This document shows positions 46,840 through 58,968 of a stretch of DNA of 64,000 nucleotides, in pieces; the first letter of the stretch is position 1; each line of letters begins with the position of its first letter. Position numbers and translations under genes: made by a program. The stretch spans positions 367,882,831-367,946,830 of the forward strand of contig CM041778.1 of the NCBI GenBank assembly GCA_023374045.1, given 5' to 3'. The notes below the pieces were generated by a model that was given only the letters and a program-made list of their open reading frames with translations, did no database searches and was not told where the DNA came from. This DNA comes from Limonium bicolor. Taxonomy: Eukaryota > Streptophyta > Magnoliopsida > Caryophyllales > Plumbaginaceae.

Positions 46840-49800
46840 TGTAACGCCCCTACTTAACATAATACAGCGGAAATAAAATACTAAAGGCGTACAGATCATC
46901 GGGTCCAAACACCCGGCACCAAACCTCACCAATTTCAACTTCAATCCACAAAAGCTACGGTCTGAACTCGAGAAAACTTAACACAACAATAAATAAACAT
47001 ATTCTCTCTCCACAAAACCTAGTCCCAACCCAACGCTCATTCTCTCGTGGCCACCTGTAATCATTCGTACGCAAGATGAAACCAAGCAGCCCACCCCAAA
47101 AGGGGCGGGTCAGTTCCCTGGAATGGAACTGGTACAATTCTCCAAAAACAAACTTATAAGCATAACTCCCAAAATAAACAGTAACATGAAAACAAACTCT
47201 TAAAGTAACAACAGAGATAAAGCACTTCAAAACAATCAAGTTAAAGAGAAAAGAAAACAAGACAAAGATAGAGATAAAGACTTCCAACCAGTCCCACTTA
47301 AGTAGGGCACACCACATAGTTATTAAGCCACCATTGCTGAGGTTAGAACCAATCTGGTTAAGAGAGAAAGACTTAAGTAGTCACAAAGGCTAGAAGTGAC
47401 ATTAATATCCATGACCCGTGGTAGACAGTTTATGTCTCCACCATTTCAGAAGATGATTCCCATAGACAAAATACTCAAGAGTGGAATAAACCAATTGGGA
47501 GAGATGGCCCCACCGCCAGTCCTTGCCACAAGGGCGAGTAAACAGACCTCCGCTGTCAGTTGCCACAAAGGGCGAGTATAGCAGACCTCCGCTGCCACCG
47601 ACCCGTTCTCAGTCATCGGTGAAAAGTGTGTGCACCACTTAGTATAAATAATCCATACTCAGTACCAATTACATTTCCCATATCCCATTAGATTTTAACT
47701 GCACAAGGCACTACAAAACCAACATTCAGTCCTACAGAGTGCAGAGGCTAAACCCTCAACAATTAATACCCAATAGAAAGAATCCATTCTCAATTAGGCT
47801 GATCAAACTCGACTCATGGATGAAACATACCCATAGTCCAAGGAAGAATTTACCAATACCATATACTTCCTATATTCCTAGTTACCCCCCACTATCATTA
47901 ACTGCACCAGTAGCAATACCAAAACACTCAGTCCTACAGAGTGCAGAAGCGTAAACCCTAGGCAGTTAATATCTAGTGAAACAACAGATAGGAACCAATA
48001 ACCAAGGAAGTTTCACATACAGGCTCAGTTAGTCACAGCAAGCTCAGTTAGTCACCCAACAGTTTCCCTTTTGAAATCCATTCAAGATCAGTTGGTGTTC
48101 CAAACATTCCACAAGTCATCATCAAATATCGAGTACGAGAAATCGTACAAAACATTCCACAGAGTCCAAAACACAACAAGCTGAGTACGAGTAATCGTAC
48201 AAAACATTCCATAAAGTCCAAACACAACAGCTGAGTACGAGAAATCGTACAAAACATTCCATAAGCCCATACAAAAGTATCTGAGTACGAGAATCGTACC
48301 TGGTAACGTTTGTAGCAGTTCTAATCAACTTGCGCAAACAATCAACATTACTCTGAAGAATATTAAAAGTAGTCTATCATCAAACCTTGTAGCCTATGCT
48401 ACACTTAAATAAACTCCTTACTCTTATTTCAAAGTCTCAATTGTATTTTAAGCCCTCACTTAAATGCTATGAATAACCTTTGACTTGTCTTAGATGTTGT
48501 ATAACTCAAGGTTGTAAGACCAAGGACGTATTTTATTAACACTTGCTAATTGTTCCTCCCTTATCCACTTTACCCATACATAACCATAATTCTCACATTA
48601 AAGACCTTTATAACATAAGTTGCATTACGTTATTCAATCAATCTTAGAATTTCAATAACTTCTTAAGCTCAATACTTTTATTCTTACTTTAGGACATACA
48701 TCGGTGTTATGACCAATGATGGGTTTATCTTAGAATACTATACTATTATTTCACAATTTATTGACTATGTATCTTTATCAATATCTACTAGATAATCCAT
48801 TAACTAAGTTTTCCCCCTTAACTTAATTAAGATCTACATCCCGTATACTGAAATCGTAGTGTTGTAGATGCATTTTAGTATAACTTATTTGAGCTACTAA
48901 ACTCAATTATCTTATCTTTAGTTCAGAATGGCCTTTAATTACAACCATCTATTAACCTTGTCATAAGTTGTTAAATTACTTTTCATCTTGAAATAACCAT
49001 ATTATAGTTAACTCAGCATCAAACTCTTACATTTAGTATCCACCTGTATATTTTCTTTATCATACTATATAATAGGTGTTTTTAAGATAACCTCTATGTA
49101 TCCTTACTTACATTTAATTCCTAAATGTTCTACTTTTACACACATTCCCTCCATAGGCTATGTATAAACATTTTATACTAACTTCACTAAACTTAAGTCT
49201 TAATACTTTTTAAAATTGTTTACAAAACCTAAAGGTTTCAAAGGTATAACTTAATAAATTAATTTCCTTTATTGTATTTAGGATGGACATTATCTTAGCA
49301 TAAGGTAGAATTTATCAAAGAATTAAATTCTAGTTCGTAATGAAATTATCAATTACTTACTAAATATATTCTGAACAATCTCCATACCTTATATTCAAAT
49401 GACACATTAATATTTCCAGTGTCAAAAGGTAAATCATAGTCCTTATGTAACCTAATTTCATCTAATTAAAGGTTTAAGATTTTAAGTATCTAATTTCTAT
49501 TTATAAACCTTTAGTAATCTTTAACTATTATGTACAACACTTATTTATAAACTCACATCTTGAATATTAGTAATAATGTATTTATTGGCTAACTAATTCT
49601 AAGAAACTTAAGGATTATTATTTAGATTAATCTCCCTAATCATAGTTTAATATAGTTTTATATCATAATCCTTTTAATATTCTATCTTAAAATATCAAGT
49701 TATTACTCAATACTATAAATAATAAGATATATTAAATCTAGACTTATTTATCCTCTTCACATTTAGATGTAAAAGTAACTCATTTACTTATATTATTGTT

Positions 49801-52644
49801 ATATAGAGAACATTTAAATGTAAAAGTATTTCATTCATTTTATTATCAATTAAATAATAAGATCTATTTGTGTAACACTTTATGTAAACTAATTACAAAT
49901 ATTCCTAAATTTCAACTTATTAATTTCTTAACCCAATTATAGATTTACATTTGGTCACTGACTAAATTATACATGTATTTTAATACCGTTAATATAAATC
50001 CTAGAAATTCAAAGGTAACTAATTTTATTTATATATATTTATATATTCTAGGATTTGTTCAAACATTATTTATGTAATTTATTGTATTTAATTATGTTTA
50101 AAAACTTTTAGGCATAACTACAACCGATACGCGGTTTATAAAATAAAGTGTTTCCCTTTAATATATATAAGTATACCTGTATTAGAATTTAATTAAGACA
50201 TTCCCTACGTAACTTATTATATTTAAACTATCTTATCACTAACTGCATCCCATGTATGTTCTATGAAGTATTTCCTTTAACTATATCTTAGGATACTAGC
50301 TCTTATAATATTTAGTTATTATAGTGTTAATTTATTGTTACTTGCTTTACTCTAAGTTACTATTTTATTCTGTTTATATATATGTATAGAAATATATATA
50401 TATATTCCTTAGTTTAATTAATAATTTAACTCCCATATATATAGTAAATAAAACGTAGACAATTAAACTCCTTAATTTATATAAGTTTCTCTAAGTAAGT
50501 ATATATACATATATGTAAATAATTTCACTTCTCTTAAAAGCTAATACAAAACATTTATAAACTTACTGTTATAAAATGCTAATTTATTTCCTTTATTTTC
50601 CCCAGCATAAAAGTTAATTAACAAACCATACTTTAATTTTGGTTACATTAAAAACTTTATATTATAGGTTATTCTTATGAAAAACTCACAAACACAATTT
50701 TTAAAACCTTTTCCCGTTGCCCAAAATTCCCAAACTTAATAACAGTAACTATAACATTTTAGACATATTATAAAATTTTTATTTCATAAAAATATCTCTT
50801 TAATTTAGCCAAATAATTCCAGAAAACCCGTAACTTGTAAAAATCATAACTTATGTTTAAAAACTCCAATCCATATAATTTACATCAAATAACTACATAA
50901 AATAAGGAATCTATGGTTAAAATTTCAAGTCAAAATACATTCGGGAAGATATTTAAATAATTAAACAAGTTGGGTTATTTACTGAATTTTACAGAAACTT
51001 AAAACAACCTTAAATCTCACGTTTTAATCCTGGCCGTCCAATCTCTTAAAACGAGATCGGACGGCCCCTGAATCCCCAGTTCATCCCCGAATCCAGCAAC
51101 TATCGAGTACTAATCTGCTTATATCTCCTAATCTACAGAACGAAATCGTTTGATTTTTGTTTCATTGGATCCGAATTCAATTTCGGTTCTATTGGTACCG
51201 TTTTCCCTAATTATAATGCAATATATGTCAAGATTCGAAATTGTTTCGAAGGTTAGGTTCATATCGGTTCCCGAGTTGAGTTCGACACAAATCCATCAAA
51301 TTCTCTCCATATAGTACGTAATTGACACAATTGAACATGGGTTTAGGTCGGAATTGCAATACCGGTTAGCATAATCGGAGGAATTTGAAGAGAACTCACC
51401 GGAGTTGCTCGAATCGAAGTGATTTCGAGATCGGGTTTCTGGAAAAATTCGAACTAAACCGACCAGTTCGTGAAGCACACTTCGAGGATCATAAGTTATT
51501 GCACAGATCGGTTAGGCTTTGTTTTTTGGGCTCATTAGAAGATGAAACTTAGATCTACACATTGATAACTAGAACTAATCCTAACTCGCATTATACAGAA
51601 AGAAAATTGACCCGAAAGTTACGAGTTACCTCTCTTCTTTTCGGTATGATTTTATGTGCTGAAAATCCGAAACTTTGAGCGACTATAACTTCCAAACGGT
51701 TATGATTTAGGCTTGGGCATAAACATAAGAATTGTAGACGGATTAGAGATCTACACAACGAGCTAAAGAAATCGAAATTTGGTTGAAAGACGAGGAAGTT
51801 ATGGCATGACGAACTTACCTGAAATCGAAGTATAACTCGAATCTGGGTTACGACTGAGAAAGGTGCCAACTTGAGAACGACTTTCCCGTTGATGTGGATG
51901 GAGTTAGGGCTTGTATGAGTTATGAATGTAAAGAGGGAATTAAGAGAGGAGAGTGGTGAAGACGGCACTGGAAAATTCGAAGTATGAGAGAGTATGGCCG
52001 TCACAAGTTAGGTCAAAACGGTTGTTTGCTGGAGAAAATCAAGGAGGTAAAATCTGCTAAGTGTTGGGACGCACGAGAGGCTGACACGTGGCACCTATGA
52101 AATTTTGGCTCTAAACTTCAACTAGCATAACTTTGGCTAGGATGATCCGTTTGACGTTCTTTTTATCGTCTTCATGGTTTTCCATAACCTATTTATTGGT
52201 ATAGGTTTCATGGCCTGGTTTGACCATTCTCAAAAGTCAACCCTAGCAAGGCTTAATAAGCTTTAAGGTTTCTAGAATTTTATATTGACTTTTATATTTC
52301 AAAACATTGTTCCAACACTTCCCAAAATCTTTATAATATATATGGAGTGTTTAATAATTTTCCCAAGATTTATTGACTTATAAATCTTATTATTAAATTC
52401 ATAATACCATATAATAATGTATAATAATTAGGGTTAAAGAAGAAAACCCTAAATAAATTTCACAACCCATATAATAATTTACTATTCATAATTCCATATA
52501 ATAATTTAATATTCATAATTCCATATAATAATTTAATATTCATAATTCCATATAATAATTTAATATTTAATAGTATTATTAAAGGTTTAATAAAGAAATC
52601 CCCTAAATTAATTTAATTAATTTAAATTAATTTAGGGTATTTCA
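46840..52644 (-). repeat. LARD-2 5' LTR
   Basis: It aligns with 38656-44572 over most of its length, with many 1-base indels. It differs in having four rather than two units of the 52-bp hairpin repeat (48128-48299), no long TA tract, and a non-matching segment at about 50021-50390. The end palindrome (about 52596-52640) is shortened by a few bases. Confidence 0.85.
48128..48299. repeat. Hairpin tandem repeat, four units of ~52 bp
   Basis: Each unit contains GTACGAGAAATCGTAC or a close variant, a 6-bp perfect stem with a 4-base loop (GAAA or GTAA on the plus strand), followed by AAAACATTCCA and GTCCAAA words. The other LTR has two units at 39991-40070. Confidence 0.85.
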
Positions 52645-53299
52645 TGGCTAGTTATGGAAATCAGATTATTTTAGCTTGGGATATTGGAAATGAAGTGAAT
52701 GTTTGGAATGAAAAGGATAAGGCAAGGTACTCCACTGATCAAAATTTTTTCCTAACAATAGCAGGCCTCGTCTATTCGGTTATTAAGTCTTAAAGGGTGC
52801 CTTAACACCTATCTACCTAAGGTCTCGTGATCTGGGATAGTTGGCCCAACACCATTACAAGGATAGAGAGAAAAGTCTGGGTTATGGAATAACTCTGCAA
52901 TTCACAATTATTCGTTTGTTTTGTATATAGTTCTTGGAAGAAGAATGTTTTTGCATGTAAAAGAAAAATTAATTGCAGTTTAATTTTTGTTTTTGATCAC
53001 GAGTACGTGGTGGTTGAAAGGTATTGCGGAATAAGGCATTACTTCACACCCCTTGTCATCCAAAGGTTAGAGGAATGAAAATTGGTGGAAAATCTCAAGC
53101 TAAGTTAACTTGTTTTCTACAATCTAGTTTCTCTATGCTTTTACAAAATTCTTCTTGCTTCACTGTTTGTGAAAACCCTCTAGAGAGCAAGATTATTCTT
53201 TCATTTAACACTTTGTTTGATTTCGCCCTGCACTTGTTTAATTCTGAGATTATTTAACGGTTTTAGAGATATTCTTATTCCTATTTTGCTTGAGGACAA
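52645..53299 (+). other. Unassigned; probably 3' internal end of a Gypsy element
   Basis: No gene is recognised. The right end runs into GCTTGAGGACAAGC and a polypurine tract, the normal 3' end of Tat/Athila-type Gypsy. The left part does not continue the LINE cut at 38655. Confidence 0.4.
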
Positions 53300-55182
53300 G
53301 CAAAAGCTTAAGTGTGAGGAAGTTGATAAGTGTGAAACATATAGACTTTTTAGGGTTTAAATACCTTATAATTTGTAACAATTCAGGCAATGTTTCCCAC
53401 TTATTATGTGTTTTTCCTAAAGATTGATATTTTGATAAGAACTGATGTATTTTATGTGTTAAATATAGGAAAAACCCAGGAAATGAAGATTTTACATCAT
53501 AAGGATTACAACACAACAAACGGGGAACAAATCAGGAGAAGAGACACAAAAATTGGTCTTGTCCGGATCAGTTTGGCCGGACACAAAGCCGGACGTCTCC
53601 TGTCCGGATCTGTTGGGCCGGACGTCAGCCGGACATGACCTAAAAATCCAGATCCGAGTTCACGTTTTAGATCTAAAATCTCTGTGTCACGTCCGGATCC
53701 GGACACGATCCGGACGTCACACAGAATTGAAAAATAAAAATGCACGCACTGATAATTAGCCTTTCGGCGAAATTATCAGGCGGCGCATTAACAAGACAGG
53801 CGAGCGGCGCATTAATTAACTACGCTCCATGCTCAATCAGAGGCTCAATCAAACTATCCACTCACCAACTATACCAAACTTCCACTAACCTGTGTTTCCT
53901 TTCTAATCCTATATAAACCATCTCCTGCCTTCATTCCAAATCGCACCAGACTTCAAAGTCTAATCCTCTTCTCTCCCTCACTGCATACCCTTTCATTCAC
54001 ACACCCCATATCCATTCACTAAACTTCCTCCATAAACTTCACTGCTCACTCACGACATAACCCGTATTCACTCATCAAATTCTCCATAATCCTCACCCGT
54101 CACTCACACACACATCCCGTTTACATCCGCATCATTTAGCCTTGTCCGGATCACGTCCGGATCTGGTCACGCACATTTTATTCCTGTCTGGATCGCGTCC
54201 GCCTGGACTTAGCCGGACATCTCAGGTCCGGCTTTGCGTCCGACCCTGTTGATCCGGACAACTCACAAACTCGCCAAAATTTCCATTTTCACCCATTTCA
54301 CCCAGTTCACTCCATTATCACCACGACCAACCTCCAAGCTAGCACAGCGCAAGGACAAAGGACGGAGCGAGCAAGAAGATCTTCGTAACAGATGATTTCT
54401 CTCAACTCTCTCTCATTTATAATTATAATCGCTATGTCTAGCTAAGAGGATTTACTCTAGGGGAAGGGATGTTGTAATTAGTTAAACTCTGCATTATTTT
54501 ACTGCTTTATTGAGACAATTTGGATTGTTCAGGTTAATGCTTTTAAGTGCTTTTAATAAACGTCATGAATTTATTATAAGCCCTCGAATCATGTTATGAT
54601 CAGATAAGGTGATTAGCATTGATGGTCCTATTAACCTGTTACCTGTGATAATTGCAATCGGATAGATTACATTAGTCACTAGGAGCTTTAGTCCGGATTA
54701 AACCAGACTAGTAATTATGTGCAATAAAACCATCTAGATATACTTGCTAGGTCTAGACTAGAACTACATGCCCTGTCTAGATGAGCTATCTGGAATTAAG
54801 ACTTAATGCAGAATAGATAATTGAGAATTACAAGCCGATCCAAGTCTCCACTTAAGTAGTAGAATATGCAGAACCCAGCTAGTAAAACAACTCCCTGAAC
54901 CTAGAGTACCGTTTACACTCCCAAGACTATCACTTTAATTTATCTTCTATTTACCTTCTTGTTACCTATTTGTGAAACCCAAAACCAAAACAAACCCCCC
55001 TTTTTGAGTTAACCATTACCTAAGGCTAGACTTACCACATCAAGTCCCGTGGATTGACACCCCGGTCGCTTCATAATTTGCTATACTATTTCGACCGGGA
55101 TTTTTGCAACCTGACGATCTATTGAATTATTGAATTATAGGATTATTTCTAGGCTTTTAATATACAAAATAAATCGTTTGCA
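53300..55182 (+). mobile_element. 3' LTR (with polypurine tract) of a truncated Tat/Athila-like Gypsy
   Basis: The polypurine region GCAAAAGCTTAAGTGTGAGG (53300-53319) precedes an LTR starting TGATAAGTG at 53324. The same start, TGATAAG, is used by the element nested in LARD-1. The LTR tail near 55045-55110 has the conserved Tat/Athila context: GTGGATTGACACCCCGGTCG, then CGACCGGGATTTTTGC. The probable end is TTTGCA at 55182, giving ~1.86 kb, but that border is uncertain. No second LTR, primer site or coding part is in the window. A TATA-like ATATAAACC near 53920 could belong to the LTR promoter. Confidence 0.65.
53553..54262 (+). repeat. TCCGGAC palindrome clusters in Gypsy LTR
   Basis: There are two clusters (about 53557-53723 and 54141-54262) of GTCCGGAT, GGCCGGAC, GCCGGACGT and ATCCGGAC words in both orientations, in an otherwise AT-rich LTR. 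The self-complementary TCCGGA core recurs many times. Confidence 0.8.
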
Positions 55183-56879
55183 AATGCGCACAAGGACAAA
55201 CTCAAAGCTGAAGCAATTTAATTTCTAGACCGAATTCAAGGTGCAAAAAGAGAAATCAGCAAAGTGTCTTGTGATAAGTAAGCTAACCCATAGGGTTTTC
55301 AAACCCGTTGAATTCATATCAAGCCCAAAACGTAACCACATGGTCAAATTGCAGAGACCAAAGTCAGTTCCAAGAGAAGCAAGTCTAGCCCAAATCCAAT
55401 TGATTGCATTTGTACCTCAGTCAACATACTAGAGACAAAGAATTAATTTAGGAAAGAAGACAAGTTGTGAACCCCTTGGATAAGTTTAACTCACATGAAA
55501 TAAGTGTTAAACCAATCATTCCTAAAAATAAATGTGCACGCAGTCCAATCTTTCAAGCCTGAAATACACAGGGGAACCTCAACTCCCAAAAGACTGAAAA
55601 AGGGTGAAGGCTCTGAAAAAAAAAAGCAAACGGGCCCTAATACCAAAGCAAGAAAAGAAATAATTCAGGTCCACGTGTGAATGATCGGTGAACATATTTA
55701 GCCTCAATGTCTTCGTCAACAAACACTGTGAGTTGAACCTATACAAGGATAGGGAGTTCAAGTGGCACGCCAAATTCTGACAAAGTTGTCAGCCAAACAC
55801 GATCTGGGTTTAAAGATGCATCTCATTTCAAACCTAAATTTACTGAAGTCTAGAATCACCAATGCGTCAAACAAGCACATATAATAAAGTCAGAGTTGGA
55901 CTATAACCTATATGCCATTTAACAGTCGATTTTGCCAGTAAACAATCACAAACTCAAAGAGACCATATACCAGCGTTTCAAGAGCGAAATAGGCCCAAAG
56001 GATTAGTAAACTTGTTTCCATACCTATAAGAACATATCACCACGAGTAATAATGAACTTAGAAATTAATGTGCTGAGTCGGAATAGATCAAGGTCAAAGA
56101 AGAGAGAAAGAAACAAATGGTACAAACTGCTTCAATCATCCAAAAAGAAAAAAAGGGTTAGAGTTCAAACAGAACAAAGGGTCCTATCTCATTCAAGTCA
56201 AGTCGGTGCATCCAGGATAGATCAAAATATCAAGGAGATGTAATTGGATGAACCGAAACTTAAAGGGATCATGTATGACTAATACAGAGCACATCAGGCT
56301 CGAACTTGAACATAAACACACCAATAAAATCAACATTCCTTCAAAGAGGATGTAAATAAGGCTCAAACCAAACTGTTTATTTCTACTCAAATCAATCTAG
56401 AGCATCTCAATTAACTCGGAATAGCCAACAAACCAGGAAAACAGATCAATCTATAAGGTGATTTGGCCGTAAGAACATAAAGATTCTACAAGGAAAACGA
56501 AAGAAGAAAATCTCATAACCGTAGCCAAACGAGATACACATTCATGGGTAAAAAAGAGAATGTTAATGTCTCAAAGCTTCTCCCCAACGAATGTTAATGT
56601 CTCAAAGCTCCTCCCCAAAAACAAAATGTTTACATCCGCCACTAACTTCGGCATGCGACTAATAAAAAAGAGATACACATTCATGGGTAAGCTAGCTCAG
56701 ATCACCTTAATTATGTTTTGAATAAGCTTTATGGGTAAATGGTACGTAGTTCATAATACACCCCAAAAGATTGGACTGAGTTTGATCAATTCAACTGAAA
56801 ATACATAAACCAACTTAAAATTTGACAAAATAATGAGGTCCTATGTGCCATGATTGAACAATTTTTTTATAAAGATGTA
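55183..56879. other. Unassigned A-rich sequence
   Basis: No gene is recognised; open frames here are short and Lys/Arg-rich by composition. At 56551-56617 the block GAATGTTAATGTCTCAAAGC plus a TCCCCAA word is tandemly duplicated. GAGATACACATTCATGGGTAA occurs at about 56529 and again near 56670. Confidence 0.5.
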
Positions 56880-57764
56880 GGCTATGTTCGGAGGTAGCTT
56901 TTGGGTGGCAATTTTGTGTCATTTTTGGTGTTGTTCTTTTTGGTAAAATAACCACCGTCAATATTTGACTGGTGAATGCATTGCTGTTTAGGGATGGCTT
57001 TATGCCATCCTTCCTTTATGAATGTTTTCGCGCCACGCCTCCTTCTTTATTCTTCGTTCTCCTTCATTCTTCTCCATCTTCCTTCGTTCTCCTTTGTCGA
57101 CCTTCTTGGTTGATTTAAGTTTGAAACACAGAAACCTCCCGAAATCTGCCTATTGTTTGTTGGATTTCCCTTCTGTTTGTGGTTTTTGGTCTCGAATTTG
57201 TGTCGTGCCGCACACCAAGTAAGTGAAGGCCTGTGCCATTCGTTTTTATCCTTCTTACTCCACTGCTCACCGGTGGCAATTTTGCTTCACCACTTCTTCC
57301 TTGAGCGTTGTATCTCTTCGATATTTCGCGTCGTCGTTTGTTTTTGACCTACTTTTGCACTTTGTGAGTTGAAAATTAAAATTTGTGTGCTTACTCTGTT
57401 ATAAATCTAGGGTTTATACCCTACTGATGCTCTCGGTTGTTTTTGGTATTGTTGTTTACCTACTGATTTTTGGTCCTGGTTGTTTGTGCTTCATAGCCCT
57501 CTCGTCGGCTGATGCGCCGCCCTTGTTACTCCTTCTTTCTATTTGGTCGCATCGTCATCTTTTCTAAGGTACCCTGATATGTCTCTAGTTTGAGCTTGAA
57601 ATGCATGGTTGATTTGCTTTGCAGTTATCAATTTCTATGAGTTGGTTCCCTGTGGTTCGAACTAGAAATGTATTGGTTCTTTTTGCCTGGTTCGAACATT
57701 TTGGTTCCTTTTCTTTACTGGTTCGAAGTAGAGCATGTAGCTTCATTTGGCTGCCCGAGACTGA

Positions 57765-58205
57765 TGTGATATGAAATTTCTGGTTGATTTTGTCTGGTGG
57801 GAGCACTTGTATTGGTTGCCTTGGTTCGAACTTGATAAACTTTCTTGATTTGTCAGGCTGTCACTGATGTGGTTTGGCTTCTGGTTGATTTCACCGGGTT
57901 GGAAAACTTGTATTATTGACCTTCACTTACCTGGTTCAATCATGAACAAATTTCTTAATTTCTCTTGCTGTGTGATGTGGTTCAACTTCTGGTTGAATTC
58001 TCTGGTCGTCACTGATGTGGATTGACTTCTGGTTGATTTCACTTGGCTGGAACATTAGTATTGGTTTCCTTCATGTACCTGGTTCGAACTTGAACAAATT
58101 GCTTGATTTGGCTGCATGTGACTGATGTGGTTCGAATTCTGGTTGATTTCACCTGGTTAGAACACTTGTATTGGTTCATTTGGCTTACCTAGATTGAACC
58201 TGTTC
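57765..58205 (+). repeat. Tandem repeat, unit ~105-110 bp
   Basis: CTGGTTGATTT recurs at 57780, 57881, 57989 (variant), 58029 and 58139. Each unit carries CTTGTATTGGTT, ACCTGGTTCGAAC, TTGATTTG and GTGACTGATGTGGTT in order, and one ~40-bp partial unit is present. It lies in the leader or first intron of the PIF/Harbinger element. Related TGGTTCGAA words reach back to 57650. Confidence 0.8.
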
Positions 58206-58269
58206 TAATTAGTGGTGCTATACTCAGGAACTAAATAACATGTTGAGATTAAAAAAATTGCCCATATAA

Positions 58270-58492
58270 ATGTGGACAAGTGTATGAACCCAACACTTGT
58301 GTATTTAGGAGCGGATTAACCTATAACGGCCACCCCATCTTAGGATCTACCTGAATGATCTTGGCCCGGTTATGAAAAAATGATAAGAACATATAACGCA
58401 TAAAGGTAGACCTATTGTGGTAGTCATGGTAGTTATAGGTTAAGTCGCTCCTTGACTTCACAAGTGTGAGTTGATAGTCTACACTTGTCTGC
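58270..58492. mobile_element. Small foldback MITE (~220 bp)
   Basis: The left arm contains GACAAGTGTA, ACACTTGTGTA and GGAGCGGATTAACCTATAAC (to 58329). The right arm (from ~58430) contains GTTATAGGTTAAGTCGCTCC, TCACAAGTGTGAG and TACACTTGTC, its inverse with few mismatches. ACAAGTGT and ACACTTGT also pair locally within each arm. No clear target duplication was identified. Confidence 0.65.
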
Positions 58493-58968
58493 TCACCGAT
58501 GATGAGGGCAAATACACTCTGATATGAATAGTCCTGAATAATAGAAGAAAAAAAAAAGTGATGACGAGGACAAACTTACTCCAAGCTTAATTAGCAGAAC
58601 AAAATCATTTGTGATCAGTTGACGTCCGAGGATAAGACGAAGAAAACAAACGATCGAGAGCACTCTACCAATCTGAAGAGAGGATGCAACAATGATGGAG
58701 TAGCGGCGAACAACTATCTATTAGGATTGTAGTGGATATTAGTATAACGACCTTATTGATTTGTTGTACAAATTCAAACTTAGTAAATGTACATTAGTTG
58801 TTATAACTTTGTATTACTTACAATGTGTTTTGAAATTAATAAAATTTCTAATGACACATTCCGCACATGTTAATACTTAAAATGTTTTAAGTATAATTGA
58901 CCAACAAAAATTGTTAATTGACTTATTAAATGGTTACCAAATTAAATTTCAATTTCACCTAATTATAG
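58493..58968. other. Noncoding leader before PIF ORF1
   Basis: No coding is recognised. The sequence turns very AT-rich from about 58730 to the ATG at 58969. A TATA-type box cannot be singled out. Confidence 0.5.

Larger units (their letters stand above)
38656..52644 (-). mobile_element. LARD-2: giant-LTR non-coding retrotransposon
   Basis: This is a 13.99-kb structure in minus orientation: LTRs at 38656-44572 (5.92 kb) and 46840-52644 (5.81 kb) around a 2.27-kb internal region. The LTRs therefore make up ~84% of the element. In element sense each LTR starts TGAAATACCC and ends GGGGCGTTACA. There is an exact tRNA-iMet primer site (46834-46823) and a polypurine tract TTTTAAGGGGG (44590-44579). 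No coding domain is visible. It cuts a LINE in the reverse transcriptase. The flanks (ATAGC before, TGGCT after) show no target duplication, and the right flank does not continue the LINE. Confidence 0.85.

Noticed and set aside
48128..48299. Regularly spaced repeats resembling a CRISPR array
   Set aside because: Eukaryotic LTR context, only four units and no unique spacers. It is a hairpin minisatellite.
51591..52004. 137-codon minus-strand frame in the LARD-2 5' LTR, partly repeated at 43715-43924
   Set aside because: It is in element sense but the matching LTR breaks the frame, and there is no domain. Considered as an LTR-encoded peptide and not supported.
55579..55773. Short antisense frame suggesting a host gene in 55.2-56.9 kb
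   Set aside because: No start context, splice sites or domain. The region is A-rich and its frames are composition-driven.
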